Below the pieces are notes generated by a model. It was not told the origin of the DNA, did not search any database, and saw only the letters and a program-made list of their open reading frames with translations. Positions 17,420 to 25,298 of a stretch of 64,000 nucleotides of DNA are shown piece after piece; position 1 is the stretch's first letter; each line of letters begins with the position of its first letter. The position numbers and the translations under genes are program-made. The stretch is from Paramicrobacterium humi (lineage in GTDB: Bacteria > Actinomycetota > Actinomycetes > Actinomycetales > Microbacteriaceae): positions 1,674,001 through 1,738,000 of the forward strand of contig NZ_FNRY01000001.1 in the NCBI RefSeq assembly GCF_900105715.1, written 5' to 3'.

Positions 17420-18238
17420 TCACGCCTCGAACCCCGTGTGCAGAAGCGCCGCGGTGCTCGTGTCCTCCGGGGAGGCCGTGAGCTGGAACTCGAAGCGGCT
17501 CCGATCTCCGCGATGGTAGGCGATGAAGAACTCGATCGGCCGGTCGGCGCCGTCGTAGCCGACGCTGCGCAGCACCAGCAGGGCTCTTCCCTGATCGACG
17601 CGAAGCAGCTCCGCCGCCTCGGCCGAGGCGGATACGGCTTCGGCCGAGCGGACGCCGCGAGCGGTTCGGATGCCGTGTTCGCCGAGCAGCGCGTAGAGGG
17701 ACGTGTCGCGCAGGTCGGCCTCGAGGGCGAGCGACCCGATGTCGAGCGGCATGTACGTCGTGCTCCACGACCACGGCTCGTCGCCCACATAGCGCAGGCG
17801 GTCGAGGACGACGACCGGCTCGCCGGGAGTGAGCTCGAGTGCCTCGGCGACGAGGTCGCTCGCGGGCTCGACCTCCTTTCGCCGGACGTCGCTGTGCACA
17901 TGGATGCCGCGCTGGGCCATCTCGTCGAACAGGCCTGAGAGGGTGTGCACGAGTCCCTCGGGCGTCTTCTTGGGAGCGACGAACGTGCCCTTGCCCTTCA
18001 CGCGCTCGATGATGCCCTGATGCTCAAGCTGCGACAGCGCCTGCCGGACGACCGTGCGCGAGACGCCGAACTGCTCGCACAGCCGATGCTCGCCGGGCAG
18101 CATGTCGCCGGGCACGAGCGCGCCGATGTTGATCTGCTGCATGATGTGGTGCTTGAGCTGGTGATACATCGGCACCGGCGCCTGCCGGTCGATGAGGCTG
18201 TCGAGGTCCGCGTCCCCCGTGCGTGCGCTCTCGGTCAT
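17420..18238 (-). CDS. GntR-family regulator with UTRA domain (HutC subfamily)
   Basis: This 272-residue protein has an N-terminal winged helix (about 24-90; PMYHQLKHHIMQQI, then SRTVVRQALSQLEHQGIIERVKGKGTFV) and a UTRA ligand-binding domain from about 110 to the end. The ATG at 18238 overlaps the rbsD stop (TGATG). It lies inside the operon it probably regulates: candidate operators flank it at 17388-17413 and 19668-19677. UTRA domains usually sense small metabolites such as sugar phosphates; the inducer here is unknown. Confidence 0.9.
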   Translation of the reverse strand: MTESARTGDADLDSLIDRQAPVPMYHQLKHHIMQQINIGALVPGDMLPGEHRLCEQFGVSRTVVRQALSQLEHQGIIERVKGKGTFVAPKKTPEGLVHTLSGLFDEMAQRGIHVHSDVRRKEVEPASDLVAEALELTPGEPVVVLDRLRYVGDEPWSWSTTYMPLDIGSLALEADLRDTSLYALLGEHGIRTARGVRSAEAVSASAEAAELLRVDQGRALLVLRSVGYDGADRPIEFFIAYHRGDRSRFEFQLTASPEDTSTAALLHTGFEA

Positions 18239-18642
18239 CAATACGCCACACCCGCCTGCAGGATCACGTTCGCATACGGCGTGTACTCGCCCGAGCGCAC
18301 GAAGGCCCGCGCCTCGTGCGTGAGCTTCTTGAACTCCACGTGCGCCACCATCGCGATCTCGACACCGAGCGGGTCGAGTCGCTCGTGCAGCGCCTCGAGC
18401 AGCTGCGGGCTCGCCTCGGCGATCTCGGCCGACACGGTCGCCCCCTCGACCACGAGCTCCGCGAGCACCGTGTCGAGCACGTCGAGCCAGGCGGGGGCGC
18501 CCGGCCGGTACGCCAGATCTACCCGCTCCGAGCCGGGCGGGATCGGCAGGCCCGCGTCGGTGACGACGACGAGATCGGTGTGGCCCGTCTCCGAGATCAC
18601 CCGGGATAGCTGCGGGTTTATCGTCGTATTCGTGCTGCGCAT
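18238..18642 (-). CDS. rbsD: D-ribose pyranase-like protein
   Basis: This 134-residue RbsD/FucU-family protein catalyses pyranose-furanose interconversion of ribose or a similar sugar so that ribokinase gets the furanose. GHTDLVVVTDAG (His21 region) and the C-terminal SGEYTPYANVILQAGV segment are those of RbsD. It is placed one base after rbsK and overlaps gntR by one base. With rbsK it makes a free sugar entering by an ABC importer available for phosphorylation. Confidence 0.88.
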   Translation of the reverse strand: MRSTNTTINPQLSRVISETGHTDLVVVTDAGLPIPPGSERVDLAYRPGAPAWLDVLDTVLAELVVEGATVSAEIAEASPQLLEALHERLDPLGVEIAMVAHVEFKKLTHEARAFVRSGEYTPYANVILQAGVAY

Positions 18643-18643
18643 G

Positions 18644-19609
18644 TCACACGCTCGCCTTCTGGCGCGCGGTGAACTCGTCCACCTCGTCGCGGTGGGGGAT
18701 GCTCGGGGAGGCGCCGCGCTTCGTCACGGCGAGAGCGCCGGCGGCGTTCGCGCGGCGAATCGCGTCGGGGAGTGACTCGCCCGCGGCGAGAGAGGCGCCG
18801 AGGTAGCCGGCGAAGGCGTCGCCTGCCGCGGTCGTATCGACCGGCTCGACCTTGAGGGACTCGAAGAACTGCACGTCCTCGGCCGTCACGAGCACCGAGC
18901 CGGCGGAGGCCATCGTGATGAGCGCCGACGTTGCCCCGCGATCCACGAACCAGCGCGCGGCGGAGATGGCCGACTCCTGATCGGTGACGCGTATGCCGCT
19001 GAGGATCATCGCCTCGGTCTCGTTCGGCGTGACGATGTCCACGAGCGGCCAGATGGCCTCGTCGAGTTCGGCGGCCGGCGCGGGGTCGAGCACGACGGTG
19101 AGGCCGGCGGCGTGCGCCTTGCGGATCGCGTACTGCGTGAGCGCCCACGGGATCTCGAGCTGCGTGAGCAGCACCGTGACCGACCCGTCGAGCTGCTCGA
19201 ACGCGCGGTCGATCTGCTCCTCGCTGAGGGCGCCGTTGGCGAGCGGCACCATGACGATGTCGTTCTCGCCCTTGCCGTCGACGCGGATGTGCGCGATGCC
19301 CGTCGGCCCCTCGACCGAGCGCACGTGCGCGATGTCGACGCCCGCGTTCTTCAGACCGTCGGACACCATGTCGCTGAACAGGTCGGTTCCGATGCAGCCG
19401 ACCATGTGCGTCTCGGCGCCGGCGAGGCCGGCGGCGACCGCCTGGTTCGCGCCCTTGCCGCCGAGAACGAGCGTGAAGTCGTCGCCGAGGAGGGTCTCGC
19501 CGGGCTCGGGCAGCCGTGACGAGAACGTGGTGAGGTCGGCGGTGATGCTGCCGACGATGAGGACGCCGCCGGGGGCGGAGGGGGTGAGCGATGACTCGGT
19601 GCTGCTCAT
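18644..19609 (-). CDS. rbsK: Ribokinase (PfkB family)
   Basis: This 321-residue PfkB sugar kinase has GGKGANQ (50-56) and the catalytic Asp264 in DTTAAGDAFAGYL, with the TPNETEA loop typical of ribokinases. It phosphorylates ribose or a related pentose at O5 using ATP. The ATG at 19609 follows AAAGG. It is first in the region B operon; a single operator-like site lies about 60 bp upstream. No ribose-specific binding protein sits beside it, so it may rely on the importer at 7.4-11.1 kb. Confidence 0.88.
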   Translation of the reverse strand: MSSTESSLTPSAPGGVLIVGSITADLTTFSSRLPEPGETLLGDDFTLVLGGKGANQAVAAGLAGAETHMVGCIGTDLFSDMVSDGLKNAGVDIAHVRSVEGPTGIAHIRVDGKGENDIVMVPLANGALSEEQIDRAFEQLDGSVTVLLTQLEIPWALTQYAIRKAHAAGLTVVLDPAPAAELDEAIWPLVDIVTPNETEAMILSGIRVTDQESAISAARWFVDRGATSALITMASAGSVLVTAEDVQFFESLKVEPVDTTAAGDAFAGYLGASLAAGESLPDAIRRANAAGALAVTKRGASPSIPHRDEVDEFTARQKASV

Positions 19610-19667
19610 GGAGGCCTTTCGACGTTGCGGAGAGCCGGAGCGCGCGAAGACCCCGACGTCTCTTACC

Positions 19668-19677
19668 TGTCATTACA
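19668..19677. promoter_or_regulatory. Operator-like site upstream of rbsK
   Basis: TGTCATTACA differs from the TGTAATTACA operators at 17388 and 17404 by one base. On the minus strand it reads TGTAATGACAGG, extending the match to 11 of 12. Its place 59-68 bp upstream of rbsK fits autoregulation of the whole operon by the UTRA GntR. The 127-bp gap holds no gene. Confidence 0.65.
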
Positions 19678-19736
19678 TTAGCGGACAAGCACTGCGAAGA
19701 GCGGCCGGACGGCACGCGCCGCTCAGGAGAGCGGGA

Positions 19737-20435
19737 TCATGCCGTCTCTTCCCCGCGCGCCTTCACGGCGGCATCCCTCAGCCACTCTTCGACCCCGGAG
19801 ATGTGCACGATTGTGAGCGCGTGCGCGAGTTCGGCGTCACCGCGCTCGAGGGCGCCGACGATCGCCTTGTGCTCGGCCAGGGTGCGGCTCACCGCGTGCT
19901 CTTGCGTGAGCCCGCGCCAGATGCGCGCGCGAACCGTGTGGCTCGAGAGGGACTCGATGAGGGTCGCGAGATAGCCGTTTCCCGCGGCCTCGACGATGGC
20001 GCCGTGGAATCCGATGTCGTGGTTCACGAGATCTTCGACGGCTGTCGATTCGTCGACGGCATCGATCTGCTCGTGGAGGTCGGCGATCTGCTCGGCGGAG
20101 ATGTGGTGCGCGGCGAGCGCCGTCGCGGCCGGCTCGAGAATGCGACGCACTTGGAAGAGCTCGAGGATGGAGTCGTCGTCGTGCAGGTCCACGACGAAGG
20201 TCATGGCCTCGAGAAGGAGGCGCGGCTCAAGACTCGTCACGTAGGTGCCGTCGCCGCGGCGCACGTCGAGGACCCGAATGACTTCGAGGGCCTTCACCGC
20301 TTCGCGCATCGAGCTGCGGGAGAGTCCGAGCCGCTCGCTCAGCTCCTTCTCCGGGGGCAGCCGGTCACCGGGACCGAGCTCTCCGGAGATGATCATCTCC
20401 TTGATCTTGAGGATCGCCTCATCGGTGACAGCCAT
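19737..20435 (-). CDS. GntR-family regulator with FCD domain (FadR subfamily)
   Basis: This 232-residue protein has an N-terminal winged helix (residues 1-70; LPPEKELSERLGLSRSSMREAVKAL) and an FCD helical domain. The FCD metal ligands are readable as Asp140, His144, His189 and His211. FCD regulators often respond to sugar acids or other organic acids. It follows the UMF1-type transporter by 23 bp, so the two may be cotranscribed. I propose it binds the TGATCSGATCA elements at 3490, 3543 and 7315, since no other FCD or unassigned regulator is nearby; this is untested. Confidence 0.9.
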   Translation of the reverse strand: MAVTDEAILKIKEMIISGELGPGDRLPPEKELSERLGLSRSSMREAVKALEVIRVLDVRRGDGTYVTSLEPRLLLEAMTFVVDLHDDDSILELFQVRRILEPAATALAAHHISAEQIADLHEQIDAVDESTAVEDLVNHDIGFHGAIVEAAGNGYLATLIESLSSHTVRARIWRGLTQEHAVSRTLAEHKAIVGALERGDAELAHALTIVHISGVEEWLRDAAVKARGEETA

Positions 20436-20458
20436 TCAGACATCCTACCTTTGCGGAG

Positions 20459-21892
20459 TCACACGATGTCGGACTGCTTCGCCTTCACGGGCAGCATGAG
20501 CAGCAGCCCGACGAACAGGATGATGACGATGCCGAGGATACCGAATCGAGTCGAGCCGGTGATGCCGACGAACAGCGCGAAGAGGCCGGGGGCGAGGAAG
20601 CTGACGGCGCGGCCCGTCGTGGCGTACAGGCCGAAGATCTCGCCCTCGCGGCCACGCGGTGTGATGCGCGAGAGGAAGCTGCGGCTCGCGGACTGCACGG
20701 GGCCGACGAAGAGGCAGAGGAACAGTCCGCAGATCCAGAAGCCGGTCTGGGCGCTTCCGATGAAGAGCACGGCGGTGCCGAAGACCACAAGGCCCACGAG
20801 CGAGGCGAGGATGATCCGCTTCGCGCCCAGCCGGTCATCGAGCCAGCCGCCCGCGAACGTGCCGATTCCGGCGACGAGGTTCGCCGCGACGGCGAAGTAC
20901 AGCACTTCCGAGCTGGAGAAGTGGAAGACCTGCGCGGCGATCACGGCGCCGAACGTGAACACTCCCGCAAGCCCGTCGCGGAATACCGCGCTCGCCACGA
21001 GGAAGACGAGCACCTGCGGGCTGTTCTTCGCGAGGCGGCCGATTGTGCGGAACAGCGTCGCGTAGGACGCGAAGTACGAGACCCGGTTGTGGCGGGTGAG
21101 GCGGGGGATCTCGGGCACCTTGAGCAGGAGCGGGATCGCGAACACGCCGAACCACACGGCCGAGAACAGCACGGCGAGCCGGATGTTGAGGCCGCCTTCG
21201 GTGGTGATGCCGAGGAGGCCGGTTCTTCCCTCGACGCCGAAGCTCTGGATGAACAGCAGCAGCAGGATGAGCAGGAGCACGATGCCGCCGACGTAGCCGA
21301 GGCCCCAGCCGAACCCGGAGACCTTTCCGACGTTGTGGCGGTTGGAGACCTGGACGAGCATGGCGTTGTAGTTGACGCTCGCGAACTCGAAGAAGACGTT
21401 GCCGACGGCGAGAAGCGTGACACCGAGAAGGAAGAAGGCCGGGGTTCCCTCGACGAACACCATGGCCGCCATCGCGAGCACGACGAGAGCGGTGTTGACG
21501 CCGAGCCAGAACTTGCGCCGGCCGGAGCCGTCGGAGCGCTGACCCATCACGGGCGCGAACAGGGCGACGAGCAGTCCCGCGATGAACAGCCCGATGCCGA
21601 GTTGGCTCGCGTTCTCCGCGAGGACTCGCTTCAATGCGGGGTCATCGGCGTTGCCGGCTGCCGCGGCGACGATGTCGGGATCGGCGAAGAGCGTGCTCGC
21701 GAGGTAGGTGCTGAAGACGAACGTCGTGACGACGGCGTTGAACGCCGCCGATCCCCAGTCCCACAATGCCCACGACAGAACGCGGGACTTCGGAACAACG
21801 CCGGATTCGGTCAGCCCGACGATCGGGCCGGTCGACCGCGTCTCGCCGGTTCGGGGCTGCCCGTGGCCGCCGCCTGATGCATCGTCGCTCAT
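20459..21892 (-). CDS. MFS transporter, UMF1/Atg22-like
   Basis: This 477-residue protein has about 12 membrane segments. The start WALWDWGSAAFNAVVTTFVF and the later QRSDGSGRRKFWL and SRSFLSRITPRGREGEIFGLYATTGRA segments are characteristic of the UMF1 (vacuole effluxer Atg22-like) MFS family. The substrate of bacterial members is generally not known. The N-terminal 35 residues are hydrophilic and glycine-rich. It is upstream of the FCD regulator on the same strand. Confidence 0.85.
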   Translation of the reverse strand: MSDDASGGGHGQPRTGETRSTGPIVGLTESGVVPKSRVLSWALWDWGSAAFNAVVTTFVFSTYLASTLFADPDIVAAAAGNADDPALKRVLAENASQLGIGLFIAGLLVALFAPVMGQRSDGSGRRKFWLGVNTALVVLAMAAMVFVEGTPAFFLLGVTLLAVGNVFFEFASVNYNAMLVQVSNRHNVGKVSGFGWGLGYVGGIVLLLILLLLFIQSFGVEGRTGLLGITTEGGLNIRLAVLFSAVWFGVFAIPLLLKVPEIPRLTRHNRVSYFASYATLFRTIGRLAKNSPQVLVFLVASAVFRDGLAGVFTFGAVIAAQVFHFSSSEVLYFAVAANLVAGIGTFAGGWLDDRLGAKRIILASLVGLVVFGTAVLFIGSAQTGFWICGLFLCLFVGPVQSASRSFLSRITPRGREGEIFGLYATTGRAVSFLAPGLFALFVGITGSTRFGILGIVIILFVGLLLMLPVKAKQSDIV

Positions 21893-22092
21893 GCACTCAG
21901 GCTATAGGTGGGCGCGTGCTTTGCACGGTGAACGTCGCCGAAACCCTCGAGCGCGTCGCTGGGTCGACGGGCTCGAGCGTTTCTCCCGCGCGATTTCCGC
22001 ACGTCTTGTCACATCGAGGTGGTTGGCGTGGTCTACCTCATAGGCGTGTCGACTGAGGTCCACGCAGCAGAACAGCCAAGAGAGGACTGTGA

Positions 22093-22917
22093 ATGAGGAT
22101 CGCGATCGTCGGCGGAACCGGAACAGTAGGGAGGCACACGGTGCGTGCTGCGGAGGATGCCGGGCACGACGTGCGTGTGCTCTCTCGAGTCAGTGGAGTG
22201 GACGTGCGCACCGGGCGGGGACTCGACTCGGCGCTCCTCGGCGTCGACGCCGTGATTGACGTCACGAACCATGTGACCCTGTCGGCGAAAAAGGCGAGGG
22301 AGTTCTTCGTGAATGGCACGCGTCATGTCCTCGACGCGGAGCGTCGGTCCGGTGTGGCCCATCATGTCGCGCTTTCGATCGTGGGCATCGACGGGATCGA
22401 TGCCTCTTACTACGCGGGAAAGATCGCGCAGGAACGCACGCTCGCCGAGGGCGCCGTGCCCTTTACAATCGCTCGCGCGGCGCAGTTTCACGAATTCGCG
22501 GGTCAGCTCCTTGACAGCACTCGTGGCCCGTTCGCCGTGATGCCGAAGGCTCCGATACGCCCGGTCGCGGCGCGCGAGATTGGCGCTCATCTGGTCCGAG
22601 TGGCAGTCTCCGAGCCGCAGCGTCGAGCGGCCGACCTCGTCGGCCCCCGCCGGGAGGACCTCGCTGATGTCGCAAGACGGCAGCTCACATTCGACGGCAT
22701 TTACAGGCGGGTTCTCGAGGTGCGCTTCCCGGGAGCGTACGGACGGGGACTGGCCTCGGGCGCACTGCGCGGCGGAGCGGACGTCCTGACCGGGAGGATC
22801 ACCTTCGATGAGTGGCTCCAGAGTGAGGACCATTCCGCTCCACAAGGAAGTGATCGGTGTGATCGGACGTGCGCTTCCCGGGAGGGGCGCTGCGATCAAG
22901 ACGCTGGGACCAGATGA
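22093..22917 (+). CDS. NAD(P)-binding protein, NmrA/atypical SDR type
   Basis: This 274-residue protein opens with a Rossmann fold (MRIAIVGGTGTVGRH; GGTGTVG at 7-13), followed by HHVALSIVGIDG and the YYAGKIAQE segment of NmrA-like oxidoreductases. There is no YxxxK in the classical SDR position. The family core seems to end at ITFDEWL; the last 25-30 residues are Cys/Arg/Asp-rich and unlike a folded end, so the stop may be displaced by an old frameshift. Ribosome site GAGAGGA precedes the ATG. An aldo/keto reductase follows after 34 bp. Confidence 0.78.
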   Translation: MRIAIVGGTGTVGRHTVRAAEDAGHDVRVLSRVSGVDVRTGRGLDSALLGVDAVIDVTNHVTLSAKKAREFFVNGTRHVLDAERRSGVAHHVALSIVGIDGIDASYYAGKIAQERTLAEGAVPFTIARAAQFHEFAGQLLDSTRGPFAVMPKAPIRPVAAREIGAHLVRVAVSEPQRRAADLVGPRREDLADVARRQLTFDGIYRRVLEVRFPGAYGRGLASGALRGGADVLTGRITFDEWLQSEDHSAPQGSDRCDRTCASREGRCDQDAGTR

Positions 22918-22951
22918 GCTACCTTCTCGCGGAGAAGGAGAGAGAAGAGAA

Positions 22952-23932
22952 ATGCGGCAGCACGCACTTGGAGACGGGCTCGCCGTCTCTGCCATCGGCC
23001 TGGGCGCCATGGGCATGAACGCGTTCTATGGTCCAAGCGACGAGCGGGAGTCGATCGCGACGCTCCAGCACGCGGTCGACATCGGAGTGACGTTCATCGA
23101 CACCGCTGAGGCGTACGGGCCCTTTGCTAACGAGCAGCTGATCGGCCGGGCTTTGGGGCACCGCCGCGACGAGATCACCCTGGCGACCAAGGCCTCGGCC
23201 GAGACAGATGACGACGGGACCGTGCACGGTCGAAACGGTACTCCCGAGTACATCAAGCGCGCGTGCGAGCGCTCCCTCCGACACTTAGGCACTGACGTCA
23301 TCGATCTCTACTATCTGCATCGAGCCGACCCAGCGGTGCCGATCGAGGAGAGTGTCGGCGCGATGTCGGAGCTGGTGCAAGAGGGCAAAGTCCGGCACAT
23401 CGGCCTCTCCGAGGTGTCGGCCAGCACGATGCGCCGCGCCAACGCCATTCATCCGATCGCCGCGGTGCAGTCGGAATTCTCGCTGTTCGCCAGGGATATT
23501 CTGCACAACGGCGAGAAGGCGACGGCCGACGAGCTCGGAATCGGATTCGTGGCCTACTCTCCGCTCGGGCGAGGTGTGCTCGGCGACGGAATCCGGAGTC
23601 TCGATGACCTCTCGGCCGATGATGCCCGACGGGGACTGCCGCGCTTCGCCCCTGAGGCCTTCGCGGCGAACCGCAGGCTCGTTGAGCGCGTCGAGCAGAT
23701 CGCCGCGCGAATTGGCGCGACTGTTGCACAGATAGCCCTTGCCTGGGTGCTTGCCGAGGGCGTCGTCCCGATTCCCGGCACACGACGTCGTGCCCGTCTC
23801 AATGAGAACGCTGCGGCGGCCGACATTCTGCTCGACGACGAAACCCGACGGACGCTCACCCGTGCCCTGCCGTCCTCGGAGATCGTCGGCTCTCGAGATG
23901 GCATCGACGCACCACCTGGCACCGATCGCTGA
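22952..23932 (+). CDS. Aldo/keto reductase
   Basis: This 326-residue AKR of the YakC/AKR13-like type has the tetrad Asp50, Tyr55 (FIDTAEAYGP), Lys80 (LATKAS) and His123 (YYLHRADP), plus PIPGTRRRARLNENA for NADP phosphate binding. The ATG at 22952 is preferred to one at 22808 because GAAGGAGAG lies upstream and the tetrad spacing is normal. It probably reduces an aldehyde or ketone with NADPH. It may be cotranscribed with the preceding NAD(P)-binding protein. The physiological substrate is unknown. Confidence 0.87.
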   Translation: MRQHALGDGLAVSAIGLGAMGMNAFYGPSDERESIATLQHAVDIGVTFIDTAEAYGPFANEQLIGRALGHRRDEITLATKASAETDDDGTVHGRNGTPEYIKRACERSLRHLGTDVIDLYYLHRADPAVPIEESVGAMSELVQEGKVRHIGLSEVSASTMRRANAIHPIAAVQSEFSLFARDILHNGEKATADELGIGFVAYSPLGRGVLGDGIRSLDDLSADDARRGLPRFAPEAFAANRRLVERVEQIAARIGATVAQIALAWVLAEGVVPIPGTRRRARLNENAAAADILLDDETRRTLTRALPSSEIVGSRDGIDAPPGTDR

Positions 23933-23992
23933 ACCCATCAGCAGGCACCGTTCCGGCGCACTGAGGTAGTGCCCGAAAGCCCGGGAGTCATG

Positions 23993-24037
23993 AAAAACGC
24001 GTCTCCGGCAGCGTGCGAATGCACTGCCGGAGACGCG
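23993..24037 (-). terminator. Intrinsic terminator of the TM2 protein gene
   Basis: A 14-bp perfect stem (23998-24011 with 24024-24037) contains a further small GTGC/GCAC inner hairpin. The AAAAA at 23993-23997 reads as a U-tract for minus-strand transcripts. It lies 20 bp after the stop of the TM2 gene and also separates it from the convergent aldo/keto reductase. Confidence 0.85.
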
Positions 24038-24056
24038 CTGATTCCCGTCGCTGTAG

Positions 24057-24575
24057 CTAATCGCGCAGCGGCCGGCCCTCCGCGTCGGTGAGGAACGACT
24101 GGGCGCGCGCGAGGATCATGATGCCCTCGATGAAGCCCCACAGCGCTCCGAAACCGAACGTGACGAAGGTCACGATGATCTGGGCGATGCCGATTCCGGC
24201 GTAGCCGAGATAGAAGCGGTGAATGCCCAGGCCGCCGAGGAAGATGCCGAGAAGTCCCGCGGCGAGGCGGCTCTTCGCATACGGATCGTACGGCTGGCCG
24301 TAGCCGGGAGGCGGCGCCTGGTAGCCGGGCTGGCCGTACGGCTGCTGATATCCAGGGGGAGGCGGAGCCTGCTGGTAGCCCGACTGCCCGTATGGCGGCT
24401 GCTGGGGCTGACCCTGCGGCTGGCCGTAGGCGGGCTGGTCTGGAGCGGGCGGCGACTGCGGCTGTTCGGGCTGCCCGACCGTCTCGGCGGGCGGCTGGTG
24501 CTCGGGCTCCGGCGGAACAGGAGGCTGGTTCTCGTCGGGCTCCGGCGGAACGGGTGGCTGGTTGTTGTCCGTCAT
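24057..24575 (-). CDS. TM2-domain membrane protein with Pro/Gln-rich N-terminus
   Basis: This is a 172-residue protein. Residues 1-95 are low-complexity Pro/Gln/Gly/Tyr repeats (GYQQPYGQPGYQ style). Residues 100-160 form a TM2 domain: RLAAGLLGIFLGGLGIHRFYLG, a turn, then ALWGFIEGIMIL. TM2 proteins have two membrane helices with the connecting GxHRFYLG motif; their function in bacteria is not established. It is monocistronic, with its own terminator. Confidence 0.88.
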   Translation of the reverse strand: MTDNNQPPVPPEPDENQPPVPPEPEHQPPAETVGQPEQPQSPPAPDQPAYGQPQGQPQQPPYGQSGYQQAPPPPGYQQPYGQPGYQAPPPGYGQPYDPYAKSRLAAGLLGIFLGGLGIHRFYLGYAGIGIAQIIVTFVTFGFGALWGFIEGIMILARAQSFLTDAEGRPLRD

Positions 24576-24638
24576 AATGCCCGAGCATAGTGGCCCTCTG
24601 TGACGCGTGGGAGAAAACCGGAGCAGCCCCGAGCCGCG

Positions 24639-25298
24639 TCAGAGAAGCTTGCGCTCGAGCGCCCACGCCGTGAGCTCGTGCCGGGACGAGAGCTGCAGCT
24701 TGCGGAGCACGCTCGACACGTGCGTCTCGACCGTCTTCACCGAGATGAAGAGCTCGCTCGCGACCTCTTTATAGGCGTAGCCGCGTGCGATGAGGCGCAT
24801 GACCTCTTGCTCGCGCTTCGAGAGCCGGTCGAGCTCGTGATCGGTCTGGGCGGTCTCGCCGCTGATCGCGCCGAACGCGTCGAGCACGAACCCGGCGAGT
24901 CGCGGCGAGAACACGGCGTCTCCGTCGGCCACCCGCCGGGCTGCGTCGGAGACGTCCGCTCCCGATGCGCTCTTCGTGATGTAGCCGCGCGCTCCGGCGC
25001 GGATCACGCGCACGACGTCGTCGGCGGCATCCGACACGCTCAACGCCAGGAACACGGTGCCGGGCGCGTGCGGCGCGGCTCGAGTGATCACTTCTGCGCC
25101 TCCGCCGCCGGTTCCCCCGGGAAGGTGCACGTCGAGCAGCACGACGCGGGGACGCTGCTGGGTGACGAGCGTGATCGCCTCGTCGACCGTCGCCGCCTCT
25201 CCGATCACGTCGATGTCAGGCGCGAGGTCGGCGCGAAGACCCGACCGGAAGATCGAGTGGTCGTCGACGATCACGACGCTGAGCGCTGGGTCAGTCAT
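24639..25298 (-). CDS. NarL/LuxR-type response regulator paired with a PspC kinase
   Basis: This 219-residue protein has a receiver domain with phospho-acceptor Asp56 (VVLLDVHLP) and acids Asp12-Asp13, and a C-terminal LuxR helix-turn-helix (LSKREQEVMRLIARGYAYKEVA, VKTVETHVSSVLRKL). The receiver loop has an unusual extra glycine run (GGTGGGGAEV). The ATG at 25298 overlaps the kinase gene by 8 bp, so the two are made together. It probably regulates the divergent PspC protein gene; the target site is inferred. Confidence 0.92.
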   Translation of the reverse strand: MTDPALSVVIVDDHSIFRSGLRADLAPDIDVIGEAATVDEAITLVTQQRPRVVLLDVHLPGGTGGGGAEVITRAAPHAPGTVFLALSVSDAADDVVRVIRAGARGYITKSASGADVSDAARRVADGDAVFSPRLAGFVLDAFGAISGETAQTDHELDRLSKREQEVMRLIARGYAYKEVASELFISVKTVETHVSSVLRKLQLSSRHELTAWALERKLL

